Part shown: positions 9,914-19,320 of the stretch, in pieces
Numbering within the stretch: the stretch's first letter is position 1
Layout of the letters: each line of letters begins with the position of its first letter
NCBI GenBank assembly: GCA_947579605.1
Contig: OX388328.1
Location: 15,169,684 to 15,233,683 of the forward strand
DNA length: 64,000 nucleotides
Source of the DNA: Athripsodes cinereus
Lineage: Eukaryota; Arthropoda; Insecta; Trichoptera; Leptoceridae
Reading direction: 5' to 3'
Program-made: the position numbers and the translations under genes
The notes under the pieces: generated by a model
Seen by the model: the letters and a program-made list of their open reading frames with translations, nothing else
Told to the model about the DNA's origin: nothing
Database searches by the model: none

Positions 9914-10130
9914 CTCTGTAAGTGATCTCCCATGATTGTACTATTTCATAGAACATCATGGAAGAATCAACTCGAATAATGTTGGGGTTCTACATTTTGA
10001 ATATAAATTTATTTTAATATTTTATGGTTTTTGTTATTTAATGTTATATTTAAATTTTATTGTTAATCTTATATTGTGTTCAAAATGTAGAATCTAATAT
10101 TGTTTTGTTAAATAAATGAGATATGAGATA
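9914..10130 (+). mobile_element. LINE-R 3' UTR
   Basis: T/A-rich sequence after the stop, with GGGGTTCTACATTTTGAATA and its near-inverse TTCAAAATGTAGAATC. It ends at AAATAAATGAGATATGAGA, where a LINE-F tail abuts. Confidence 0.6.
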
Positions 10131-10131
10131 A

Positions 10132-10290
10132 TAATAATAATAATCTTTATTGCACAAAATCAATATACAAAGAAGAACAAAAAACATGGTATCACAACAA
10201 TAGAATTAATAATTTTGTGCAATGGGCGAGTTTATTGCTGAAGCGCAATATCTTCCAACTAACAATAATTTACTTATAACTATACAGTAG
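10132..10290 (-). mobile_element. LINE-F-type 3' end
   Basis: The ATAATAATAATAATC tail, then GGGCGAGTTTATTGC.GAAGCGCAATATCTTCC. The same layout is at 57605-57795. No coding part is recognisable. Confidence 0.65.
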
Positions 10291-10444
10291 GCAAAACATA
10301 ATTCATTCCCTCAAATTTGAGCAGAGCTCGTGCTCTGAGGAATAGTTCTATTATTTTTAACACGTACCTACTCTTGCTCATAACAAATAATAAGTAAAAC
10401 ATCAACAGAAAACATCAATCATCTCAACATCATCGAGAACACTT

Positions 10445-10900
10445 TATTTATTTGCTCATGTATGTATGTTGGATGATTTATTCGTCGCCGTTTAATAGAG
10501 TATCCATCTCAAGTTCCTGTGAAACTGTTTTGGAAGAACGATGTATTCAATTTGCTCCTGAACTGAATTTGTTGTTGATTGATTTTTACGAAGGTCCTCG
10601 GGGAGTCTGTTCCAGCTGATGGCGACCCCAGCGACGCCAGAAGTCGTATCATAGAAGCAAGACTTGTTTGCTCTATTGATATCTTTCAGCATATTATTGG
10701 TGGATGTCTTTGCTGAGCGCAAGGGTCTACTTGCAGCTATTTTGAGAACAAAGTGACTGATAAGGTATAGTTTGTGTTGGACCCTTTCACCTTCTCTTAA
10801 CCAGTGTAACTTTTCCAGCAAAGGTGTGATGTGACATCCCTTATCCTCGCGGAAAATTAACCTTGCAGCGCTGTTTAATGCCACTATCCCAAATGTCAAT
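10445..10900 (-). mobile_element. LINE-G (CR1/L2-like) C-terminal relic
   Basis: The minus frame 10492-10899 reads NSAARLIFREDKGCHITPLL, LHWLREGERVQHKLYLI and AISWNRLPEDLRKNQ. S-A-A-R-L-I, L-H-W-L and W-N-R-L-P are landmarks of the CR1/L2 C-terminal region. The 3' end (GATTTATTCGTCGCCGTTTAAT antisense) and tail TATGTATGT match 35500-35575, a second copy in the opposite orientation. Confidence 0.8.
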
Positions 10901-11159
10901 ATCTAGTTAGTACAATATAAATTTTACAATTTATTATTTCGTTATCAATTATTTTATAATTTATCATTTTATTGTTCTTTATTCTACTCCGTAAAATCGC
11001 CATGAGGGTACTGATAATCAGAGAAGAGCCATATTTGCATAATGCGAAAATATTTTGCAAAAAATACAATCCCAAGAAGCGAGGAACGTGTCTCTATGCT
11101 TTCAATTTTTTTTATAGATGTGTCTGGGTTATTGGTATAAACATTCGATCATTTTTAAA

Positions 11160-11500
11160 CTCCTCATCCTCACTGACGGGCCCTGCTCCCTCTGAACGCC
11201 TTCATAGGTGGGCGGAGGAACCTTTCCTAGCCCAAGAGCACCTTGCTGCAGGAGGCGATCTAGACTATAGTACATGGAAAACCCTAAATCTACTGAGATC
11301 TGGTGTAGGAAACTGCCGTGACAATAGAGAACGATGAGACTTCCTACAGGACGAATCCGGAGAGCGTGACTGTGTTGCAGCACAGACCATGCCACACTTG
11401 TTGGAGTGTCCATTATGCCCTGTCACATGCACTATGGAGAATATTTTTGACGCATCTCCACCTGCTGTGCGTTTTGCACAGTACTGGAGATCAGTTTGAT
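11160..11500 (+). mobile_element. LINE-I C-terminal relic
   Basis: Reads YSTWKTLNLLRSGVGNCRDN, a stop, then CVAAQTMPHLLECPLCP and AVRFAQYWRSV. This parallels the intact LINE-I end (YPTWKTLNRLRVGV, CDCGEEQSDPHLLQC). A stop and the loss of one cysteine mark it as dead. Confidence 0.75.
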
Positions 11501-11514
11501 TGGTTTTTTCTGGG

Positions 11515-11655
11515 TTTCGACACGATAAATAAATAAACCCGAATACAACCTTAAACACCTTTCACAGGAAGCTAAAAGCTTGTGTCGTGAAAGAGGAGTT
11601 TGTCAGCACGCGTCTCTTACGCATGGCCGAGACTCTTACTCCAGGGTATCGAAAT
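11515..11655 (-). mobile_element. SINE-C, diverged
   Basis: Antisense blocks CCTTTCACAGGAAGCTAAAA, GTGTCGTGAAAGAGGAGTTT and GGCCGAGACTCTTACTCCAG. The B-box region is badly damaged. Confidence 0.75.
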
Positions 11656-11675
11656 ACCTCTAAGCTGGTTTGAAT

Positions 11676-11775
11676 AACAATAATAATTGTAAACTATTTA
11701 TTGTTGTAATAAAAGTTTCATACAATAGACGTGCTTATTGCCTGGAGGCAATCTCTTCCAGCAAACCTGTATATA
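11676..11775 (-). mobile_element. LINE-F 3' end
   Basis: GTGCTTATTGCCTGGAGGCAATCTCTTCCAGC with an AATAATAATT-type tail. It matches the 3' UTR at 8040-8090. Confidence 0.7.
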
Positions 11776-12018
11776 AAAATGATATTGGGTTACAAGAACA
11801 CAATATAATTATAAATCATTTATTTAATCACACTTTTACATGGCAGAACCTGTTACATGTTAAATTAAAAAGAAATAAAAACAACAATAACAATTTGACT
11901 TATAAATAAATTATATAAGTATTCCTGAATAAAACATAATTTACAGGTACAAAAAAATAATTGAAATTGAAATGATCAGTCCAACAATGAAAAATTGTAA
12001 AATGAGTCTGTTATACTA

Positions 12019-12450
12019 ATAATAAATAACTTAATATGCACAGACAATTCACACAGACTGGGCTAGTCCCAAACTAAGATGTGAATCTTGTATTATGTGT
12101 ACTAACACGACAATAAACATACAATGCTACTACTACTATACTACTATACCATCACGGCATATCCCACAAGTGGGGTAGCCAGCAGACCAACTGCATGTAA
12201 GAAACATGCAAGCTGTCCTCTCCGTGCCAATATAAAATCAAGACATTCAGGATGGGTGGCAAACCTCATCGCTGAATTTAAGATGTAAAATGTCTTAATT
12301 TTTTCGAACACCTGCCTTTTACAGGACACTCGAAAACTTACGGAGAAGAGTGGGAGACCAATTCTTTACCGGGTGCTCCACGGTGCAACATACAATGCAC
12401 TAAACACATAAATGCATGTAACACCCAGACCCAGGACAATAGTCAAAGCA
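12019..12450 (-). mobile_element. SINE-B, split by SINE-A
   Basis: Antisense SINE-B: the 3' part CACACAGACTGGGCTAGTCC is at 12019-12127, and the middle part ACACCCAGACCCAGGACAA resumes after 12387. The two halves join cleanly once 12128-12386 and one copy of the AACATACAATGC duplication are removed. The tRNA-like head is absent. Confidence 0.85.
12128..12386 (-). mobile_element. SINE-A, complete copy with 12-bp target duplication
   Basis: A 259-bp insertion in SINE-B flanked by perfect AACATACAATGC (12116-12127 and 12387-12398). In sense it begins GCACCGTGGAGCACCCGG, passes GAATTGGTCTCCCACTCTTC, CACCTGCC-type and GCCACCCATCCTGAATGTC blocks, and ends GGCTACCCCACTTGTGGGAT, ATGCCGTGATGG and a TATAGTAGTATAG tail. 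The end aligns with the LINE-A 3' end (CCTACCCCGCTTGGGACACG..GTGAGGGTATAGTATAG at 33660). I see no tRNA, 7SL or 5S head. This copy defines the boundaries of the family. Confidence 0.9.
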
Positions 12451-12454
12451 GTAA

Positions 12455-12820
12455 ATGAAACAAAAATTAAATAGATTAAAATATCATAATGTTTTTGTCA
12501 CGTGAAAGATGACTTGTATATTTATTATTATTATTAAATACATTAATATATCGATTCCTCTGGCTACCACAATAATTGTGGGAAATGCTTTGATGGTATA
12601 GATAGATAAACAGACAAACAAAAACAAACTAATTATTCCGAGTAACAAAATAATTCGTTATTTTTGCCCCAGTTAATTAGTACATCACTGTACATAATAC
12701 ATAGTATACAGTCCCCGCTATATTAATACGAACTGTAATTATTATAGAAGAGTAGGTATGTATAATGTTGTTATTATTATAGTGGTAATAGTTTGTATTC
12801 TGCTGCCGTTGTATGTATGT
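12455..12820. other. No recognised feature
   Basis: AT-rich, with short ATT and TATG runs only. Confidence 0.6.
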
Positions 12821-12825
12821 ATGTA

Positions 12826-12932
12826 CAGTACCGTGTCGATTATGTAGGTCAGATTTATAGCCTATATGTAATAATGATATTGGAAACGAAAGTGGTGTTC
12901 TACTTTCATTGTGATTATGCTGCGCGGTACTG
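12826..12932. mobile_element. Small TA-flanked MITE
   Basis: TA CAGTACCGTG at the left and CGCGGTACTG TA at the right are near-perfect inverted ends of a 107-bp segment, consistent with a Tc1/mariner-type MITE. Only one copy is seen. Confidence 0.5.
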
Positions 12933-13023
12933 TATTGAGAACCGTTAGAATAATAATATTTTCATATATTATGAATGTTTGAATAGAGTTTGTGACTGGT
13001 ATTCGACTTACTTGTTATCTTTA

Positions 13024-13180
13024 TCGGCCGGTGTTCTTGCCTTAGAATCACAAGGTCTCGAGTACGATTCCCGGCCAGGACAGAATGAAGAATGACATTT
13101 TTCAAATTGTCCTGTGTCTTAATTTGGGACTAGCTCGATCTTTGTTAATTGTCTATCCATGTTATGTTATGTTATGCAAT
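13024..13180 (+). mobile_element. SINE-B with internal deletion
   Basis: A head with CGGCCGGTGTTCTTGCC and the degraded B box GTACGATTCCCGGCC, then GTCCTGTGTCTTAATTTGGG. About 75 bases between GTCTGGGTG and TAGTTTGGG are missing. The ATGTTATGTTATG tail is kept. Confidence 0.8.
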
Positions 13181-13224
13181 GCAAATTAATCGTCTATGAT
13201 AATATTAAGGGGTGTAATAATTAT

Positions 13225-13430
13225 TACCGCCTCATTCTCACCACAAGGCCCAACTACCTGCTTTGAACGTGTATGCAGGTGGGCGGGGATCCGCAGAAAT
13301 ATGCGAACTTTTCGTAGCCCAAGGACACCTTGCTGCACCTGGAAACAAACAAGATTATGGGACATGGAAAACCCTGAACCGAATGATATCTGATATGGGA
13401 CTTCCTACACGATGAATTCGGATTAGTTGT
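13225..13430 (+). mobile_element. LINE-I relic
   Basis: GGGACATGGAAAACCCTGAACCGAATG encodes the TWKTLNRM box of the LINE-I tail. The reading frame is broken on both sides, and the downstream zinc motif is lost. Confidence 0.6.
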
Positions 13431-13444
13431 AAGAAATCGTAGGG

Positions 13445-13655
13445 GTTTAATAAAGGAAGGGTTTCCGCCACTTACCCCTGGATGTTTCAAGAACATCAGT
13501 TCTATTGTCATTAAGTGCAAAAAGTTTACTTTTTATCAAAGGGTGGGCTCGTGGTTGACCTTATGGGCTTTCCTCTGCATAACCCACTCTGGAATTAATA
13601 CTCCCTTGATAAACTACCTTGGAAAACCTCACACCGAGGATGTAACACACATATA
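13445..13655 (+). repeat. Dispersed repeat L
   Basis: Blocks GGGTTTCCGCCACTTACCCC, CCTGGATGTTTCAAGAACAT, GGTGGGCTCGTGGTTGACC and CCTCACACCGAGGATGTAACACAC. The same blocks occur antisense at 56815-57025, and the first two again at 31376-31420. No coding sense recognised. Confidence 0.7.
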
Positions 13656-13779
13656 TATATGCATAAAAATTATAAATTTAAGGTCTTATACATAGAAATA
13701 TACATATCATGTACAGTGAATAATAAATTGATAAACAAATGAGCATAATTGGTGAAGATTATTATAAAATATTCACTGC

Positions 13780-13868
13780 TTTTGCTTTTGTTGGCACGTA
13801 GAGGACGGCTTACATGTTTATTACATGCAGCTGAACTGATAGCTACCCCACTTGTGACCTAACGTAGA
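13780..13868 (+). mobile_element. SINE-A 3' part
   Basis: GTTGGCACGTAGAGGACGGC, TTACATGCAGCTG and GCTACCCCACTTGTG in sense. The terminal GATGGTATAG is missing. Confidence 0.7.
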
Positions 13869-13869
13869 A

Positions 13870-13974
13870 ATGGGTTAGATGAGGGTCTCCTAAATGCGAC
13901 TGTGGAACTCAGTCTTAAACAATCGAACACCAGGAGTGTCCAGGGAGAAAGTACGAGAGAGACTGATCCATCCA
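13870..13974 (+). mobile_element. LINE zinc-knuckle tail relic
   Basis: One frame reads GSPKCDCGTQS, a stop, TIEH..ECP..KYERD. This is the CxC..H..C motif near the C-terminus of I/R1-type LINE proteins, interrupted by stops. It runs into the tandem array that follows. Confidence 0.6.
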
Positions 13975-14292
13975 CACAGAGGTGGTACAGTAGCTTTCTG
14001 GATACAGGAACCAAGGGTTTGATTTGAAATAACTGTTGAACGCAACATTTAGCTAATAAAATCAACGCAGGTACTCAGGGTCGAACACAGAGGTGGTACA
14101 GTAGCTTTCTAGATACAGGAATCAAGGGTTTGATTTGAAATAACTGTTGAACGCAACATTTAGCTAATAAAATCGACGCAGGTACTCAGGGTCGAACACA
14201 GATGTGGTACAGTAGCTTTCTGGATACAGGAACCAAGGGTTTGATTTGAAATAACTGTTGAACGCAACATTTAGCCAATAAAACCAACGCAA
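13975..14292. repeat. 111-bp tandem repeat, about 2.9 copies
   Basis: Units start at 13975, 14086 and 14197 with CACAGAGGTGGTACAGTAGC and end in CAGGTACTCAGGGTCGAA. Adjacent units differ by only a few bases (CTGGATACAG against CTAGATACAG, for example), so the duplication is recent or homogenised. Minus frames of 68 and 65 codons across the array are repeat-driven and not treated as genes. Confidence 0.9.
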
Positions 14293-14299
14293 GCCGAAG

Positions 14300-14628
14300 A
14301 CAAACAAGAAGTAAAGTAAGATAGTGAATAGGTAATAATAATATGTCTAAGTATCCGATACAAATAGAGTAAGTATCTAACACGTATCCGACAAATGTTT
14401 CACGTTGTATATTACAATATTCCTAGCAGCCTCTCATAGTGTAGGTATTATTATTATTATTAATACGAAAAACGGTATTTTGTACTGTATGTATGTGTAG
14501 TGTACAGTATTGGGCGGAATAATGTGAACAACAATGTAGTGGTTTTCATTATCATAACAATATTAATATTTGCATATTATATACTACACATAAAATATCT
14601 ACATTAATGCAATTGAATTTGGTCATTT
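14300..14628. other. No recognised feature
   Basis: AT-rich with a TTATTATTATTA run near 14447; no element boundary seen. Confidence 0.55.
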
Positions 14629-14647
14629 GATGTAATAACGAGGATTA

Positions 14648-15208
14648 TTTTGAAGTTTCTTCTTTACGTGTCTTGTCAGGTCCCCCCGACGTCCACCTGG
14701 GAGAAATCTTTTCTGTTCTGGACAGCACGAAACAGCTCCTCCACACCTCTCATCCCGGTCCACTCCCGAATGGTCTGAAGCCAGTTGGAAAGCCGCTTTC
14801 TTCCAACCCCTCTACGGCTCTCAATCTTCCCTTCTATGATTAGTTTTAGGATAACATATTTTTCTCCTCTCATTATGTGACCAAAATAATATGAAGTTTT
14901 ACGGAGCTTAATTGTTGTGAACAATTCTCTATGAGCATTTGCTCTACGTAATACTTCAACGTTACTTGTCATGTCAGACCAAGATATTCTTAACATTCTT
15001 CGGTGGATCCACATTTCAAACGCCTCCAAGCGGTTAATGGTATTAACCTTGAGGGTCCATGCTTCGACACCATAAAGTAGAACTGACCATACAAAACATT
15101 TAAACATTCTTTGTCTGAGTTTCAAATTTATATTATCGTTACAGAGAAGATTCTTCATCCTATTAAAAGCTACACGAACAGCTTCTATTCTGCATTTAAT
15201 TTCTATTA
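14648..15208 (-). mobile_element. LINE-D, 5'-truncated insertion with target duplication
   Basis: A 561-bp insert between two copies of GATG..ATAACGAGGATTA (14629-14647 and 15209-15227; 17 of 19 bases equal). The minus frame is open from EIKCRIEAVRVAFNRMKNLL through FVWSVLLYGVEAWTL, GHIMRGEKYVILKLIIEGKI and GRKRLSNWLQTIREWTGM to VDVGGT. The 3' UTR is very short (GACAAGACACGTAAAGAAGA). The RT catalytic boxes are absent. The open frame and clean duplications suggest a young insertion. Confidence 0.9.
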
Positions 15209-15299
15209 GATGCTATAACGAGGATTAATTTTCGATGATCAGCTAAAAAATTGAAATAAAAAGATTTTTTTTCATTTTATAAAACAATATTTAGTGTAT

Positions 15300-15680
15300 G
15301 TCTAATTTTTTTATAGTTCCCAATCCTTAGTCCTTTCTTTTGCATCCTGGACACTTCATCTCATCGGTGCGCATCCCCTAGTTTTGTTTCTCTCTACAAC
15401 TCTGCAGGGTCACTCTATTGTCACGATCTAAATCTTGACTTCATCTTAATGGACAAGACATGATAAAGGCTGGTTTCGGAGGGTATTTAATATTGAATGG
15501 AAAAATCGAGGGACGCCAAGGACCTCTTAACCGGTAGGAGACAGATATCCTGACTGCAAAACATGGGAGTGGACCGGTATCCAAAATGTGAAGGAGCTGT
15601 TCAGGACAGGGACAGGTTCGCCGAGGAGATCGTCAATGTTTGGGGGTACCCGACAGGGAACTTGAATAAAAAAGAATTCA
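15300..15680 (+). mobile_element. LINE-D relic
   Basis: Degraded sense copy: GGAAAAATCGAGGGACGCC (GKIEGR), GAGTGGACCGGTATCCAAAA (EWTGIQ) and GGAGCTGTTCAGGACAG (ELFRT). Several frame breaks. It ends at GGGGGTACCCGACAGGGAAC. Confidence 0.65.
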
Positions 15681-15949
15681 TAAAAGCTTAGTTTTATAAT
15701 CACTTCACTACCGAGTGAGTTAGGTACCTACGTAATTGTTTTACCTATATATTTATGGACACAATAATGCAAACTTGTGCATTTTCCACAAGAGTGCGCA
15801 GCGAGAACGTCTAACTGTAATGTAATAACAAAACAGACAACAATAGAATCACAGCTAACTTAGTTTCCATTATTATATACCTACAATATGATGCTTGCTT
15901 GAATGCCTGGCTCTCTCAATCATAGCATCCTTGGGACATTGGATATTGT

Positions 15950-16386
15950 CTGTGTATTTGATTGGGCTTTGTAACTTATACTGGATGGGTGATTTTGTTT
16001 ATTTGTTTTGTTTTGATTTCTGGTATTTTGGGATTTTAGATTTTATATTTTTAGATTTACTTTGACTTTTTTCAGAAAATTTTAACTTTACTTTCTATCT
16101 AAAGACTAATGTGACTGAAGGACTGATTTCTAGTATTTTAGGATTTTTTGCTTTTATATTTATGTTTTTGTATTGTTTTAAGTATTGTATTATCGTTGTT
16201 TTTAAATTTAAATTTACTTTGACTTTTTTTAGAGAATTTTAACTTTTACTTTTTTTTTTTCCTCAAGACAGACATTTCTGGTAAGAGTGGAATCTTCGCT
16301 GGTCTACATGTTAAATGTATTAATTGTCAACATATTGTGTAACGACTGTTTGATTCTAAAATTAAAAAAAAAAAAAAAAAAAAAAA
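15950..16386 (+). repeat. Repeat M, probable LINE 3' UTR with poly-A
   Basis: Internally repetitive: CTGATTTCT.GTATTTT.GGATTTT occurs near 16013 and 16123, each with TTTGACTTTTTT.AGA.AATTTTAACTTTACTTT. It ends in a run of about 24 A at 16362-16386. The same sequence lies antisense at 58335-58850 with a 156-bp internal period. Confidence 0.7.
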
Positions 16387-16429
16387 TATGAATTTTTGCA
16401 AATTATACACCAGTTATATGTAAAATATG

Positions 16430-16620
16430 CCAAAACTTCTCAGATATCTCCATTGGAGAACCATGTTTATACAATGCAGCATTGTGCAAAATCTAATCGG
16501 AACAATTGAGAATGGCGTCCGAACACTTACAAATTGGCTCTAGGCTGGCTGACTTAAGTGATTACTTTCGGTGCCCATGGACAACGTTCACCCAATCCGG
16601 CATTCTTACTGTCTCGATGT
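16430..16620 (+). repeat. Repeat G (MITE-like)
   Basis: GCAAAATCTAATCGGAA, then TTGAGAATGGCG...CCGGCATTCTTACTG, enclosing TTGGCTCTAGGCTGGCT. Sister copies are at 41310-41505 and 60230-60400. The ends are short inverted repeats (GTGAGAA/TTCTCAC in the best copy). Confidence 0.6.
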
Positions 16621-16854
16621 AATCACCAATCGAGAAACGCTTTTTGCAAACCATAGAAGAAACCATCTTTTAAGATCTCATCTTTATTTCAGATCTCGAA
16701 TGGTTCAAAATCCCCCGTCTAAATGGAGCCGGAACAATAAATTTCAATATTTTATCGGCTGCTAAAAAAAAAAAATTATAGCAGCCGGCTTTATTTAATT
16801 TATCGGCTGCTATAGTTCGACCAGTTAGCAACAAATGTTTAGAATATTTACTAT

Positions 16855-17262
16855 TTTTTTGTTTGTTTATTAAACTTTGGGCTCAACGTGCATATGACAA
16901 AAAACATGAAATTGGAGAATCCTGTGGCTCCACATTTAGAGTGGGTGGCATATAGTTCACCACTTTTGAACCGAAGATAGGTATTTTCTTCTTCTCTTTG
17001 GGCACGTATTAGTCCCACATGGTGATGGGGTCTGCCTTTCTTGTTTTGTTTCACCACTTGGTTCTGTCGAGTGCATCCTCATGGGAAACATAACAGTTCT
17101 GCATGTCTAGTCTCACTTCTTCACGCCATCAGCTGCGCTTTGGCCTTCCTCTTGGTCTCTTGCCGGTAACTTCGATACATTGAGCTTTATTGCCTACATA
17201 CTCAGGTGGTCTCCTGGCCACATGGCCAAACTATCACAATCTGCTCTCTTGTATTTGAACTG
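16855..17262 (-). mobile_element. RTE-like LINE tail relic
   Basis: The minus translation gives WPPEYVGNKAQCIEVTGKRP, RGRPKRS and a stop. GKRPRGRPKRxW is the usual terminal domain. Beyond it the sequence runs through stops into an AT-rich 3' UTR. Confidence 0.65.
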
Positions 17263-17264
17263 AA

Positions 17265-17990
17265 GATATAAATGTCTTATTAATTGTGAAAAGTAATTTC
17301 ATTTGAAATTCGGAATAGGTGGCAAAAAAATTGTTTTTTTTCTCTTTTTCCAACCAATTCATTTGTCTCTTTCCCGCATCTCGTTATCTCATTGGCCGTA
17401 ATACAAACGAGAAATTAACAGTTATCAACGGAGAAATTGATCACATACCTATTTGAACTTGTTCATGCATTTCACTTAATTACAATTATCTCCTATCTCT
17501 TTCGCACTAGTGCAAAATAAATAAGCAACGACAAACAAGGAAAACATCTGTAGAAAATGCTATTCGGGAGTTGTTACTATGGAATTATTTACCTATTTAT
17601 TTTATTTTATGCATGATAATTGATTTGATTTGATTGGCATTGATTTAAAATGTTGTAACCCATAACCCAAAATATAAAATAAATTGGTAAATAATTCATA
17701 TTTTAAAAGTGTTGTTATTTGTTTAATAAATTGTTCTATGAATCTGGGTTCAATGTACACCCTAATACACCCTAAACACCATCAAAATAAACAATATGTT
17801 TGATTAGTAGTAGGTAAATAATGTAAGAAATTGGTAAGTTGCATATTTTTCTATTTTGTAAAATAAATTTTATCTTCTTTTATTTATTTATGCTTGTGTC
17901 GTGAGGGTGAAGTAGTTGTCGGCGGCAGGATGATTGAAACCTGAGATCTAGTTTAATAGTTTGCAATCAGGTTTGTTATTTTTTACCAAT
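17265..17990. other. No recognised gene
   Basis: AT-rich DNA. TCTCTTTCCCGCATCTCG near 17370 and ATCTCTTTCGCACTAGTGC near 17497 resemble motifs at 19913 and 20030-20150, hinting at an old repeat that I cannot delimit. Confidence 0.5.
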
Positions 17991-17999
17991 GGAATCCCT

Positions 18000-18195
18000 G
18001 AAAAAAATACGTCACCCATTCTTTTTCGCAAGTTTTCAAGTGTCCTGATCAAATTCTCAAGCAGAAGTAGGAGAAATCGGTGCGTGTATGAGAAGTATGA
18101 ATGTAGAAGACGCGAAAGATGACTGGAAAGTTCTACGTGGCGTTCCATCCTCTCTGCCTAACCCACTTGGGGCACGGCGTATGTGTATAGATAGA
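18000..18195 (+). mobile_element. SINE-A head joined to LINE-A tail
   Basis: Bases 18005-18046 (CACCCATTCTTTTTCGCAAG, TTTTCAAGTGTCCTGA) match the SINE-A 5' part in sense. From about 18046 the match switches to LINE-A (GATCAAATTCTCAAG, GTGCGTGTATGAGAAG, TGGCGTTCCATCCTCTCTGC, CCCACTTGGGGCACGGCGTA). The SINE does not resume after the LINE end, so this is not a simple insertion. Confidence 0.65.
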
Positions 18196-18857
18196 TACAT
18201 AGATTTACTTAGCTTCATGTGACCTGATTATTTCATTTTCACAAAGTGCAGAAAAAACGTTTTAAATACCTATCTGTCATCACGTTAGTAGCAGGAACGT
18301 ATAAAAGAAGTGTTTTAAAGTTTTCAAGAAAAAAGTGTCATGGTTCTTACGAATGGGCTTAGGCTGGTTCAAACGCTAATAAGCAACATCTTTCTATCCA
18401 TCTCACTCAAGGTATAGATAAACCATCTAGGCATCTACAAGTCGCTTGCCCACTATTATAGGGTTCTATGTTACATTTTTGAAAATTTTGAGTTATGAAT
18501 GCTATAACATTCTATATATTCAAAGGTATTTATTACAGGAATCCAATTGTAAATCGCAGCACTAGTCGCGAAATTACAGACGATATAACATAGTTCTATG
18601 TTGTGTTTATCTTCAAAACAGTGATACAAAGTTCTATGTGTGTAACATAGAACCTTGTAGCATAAATAAAATAAAATTTTAAAATTGCAAGGTTCTATGT
18701 TTGATTCATCGCACCTTGCAATCTCAAAAAAATATATTGATTATGTTTGTAATATTGAACTTATGCGTTTTAAAAGTAGCTAAACATTTTCTATGACTGC
18801 CATGGTCTTAATATGACGACACTGTATTGACTGCACATGTATGTACAACATGTATGA

Positions 18858-19232
18858 ATGACTGCACACCTCTCTACGAACAAAAAGGTGTACTGTGCCA
18901 TTTGGACTGAAAATGTAGCAGGTAGAGGAGGTAATGAAATTGCTAGTGCTGTTTTTAGGACCTTGAAACAAGTTCTTGAAGACAATCCGCAATTCACGAA
19001 TCTTATATTGTGGAGTGATAGTTGTGTTCCACAGAATCGTAATAGCATAATGAGCTACGCAATTAGACATTTTATGATTTGCTTATAATGGTACAGTATT
19101 CAGGAGATTACGATGAAATTTTTAACACCAGGCCATTCATGTGTACAAGAAATTGACAACGTTTACAGTTGCATTGGCAGAGTTCTTTCGAAAACTAAAT
19201 ATTATTCCCCAATCTCTCTGATGAACACTTGA
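18858..19232 (+). pseudogene. Transposase-like fragment of the long-TIR element
   Basis: One reading frame with a single in-frame TAA at 19086-19088. Before it: VYCAIWTENVAGRGGNEIAS, then LILWSDSCVPQNRNSIMSYA. After it: ITMKFLTPGHSCVQEIDNVY and RVLSKTKYYSPISL, then TGA. G-R-G-x-N-E-I, W-S-D-x-C-x-x-Q-N and P-G-H-S resemble the RNase H-fold, DDE-like proteins filed as DUF7869 in arthropods and cnidarians (recalled, not searched). The aspartate of WSD and the histidine of PGH are candidate active-site residues. N- and C-terminal domains are missing, so the copy cannot be autonomous. Confidence 0.65.
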
Positions 19233-19261
19233 AATACACTTTGACTTTTTACGTAATACTT

Positions 19262-19320
19262 ATATGCCATCACGGCATATCCCACAACTGGGGTAGCCAG
19301 CAGACCAGCTGCATCTACTA
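19262..19320 (-). mobile_element. SINE-A 3' stub inside the long-TIR element
   Basis: ATGCCATCACGGCATATCCC, then GGGGTAGCCAGCAGACCAGC: the last 60 bases of SINE-A in antisense, a short 5'-truncated insertion. Confidence 0.75.

Noticed and set aside
13859..14383. Two related minus frames (LLAKCCVQQLFQIKPLVPVS) as a duplicated gene
   Set aside because: Both are generated by the 111-bp tandem repeat, whose period is a multiple of three.
18480..18740. TTCTATGT clusters as a CRISPR-like or satellite array
   Set aside because: Spacing and orientation are irregular and the motif is part of the TIRs, so transposon subterminal repeats explain it better.
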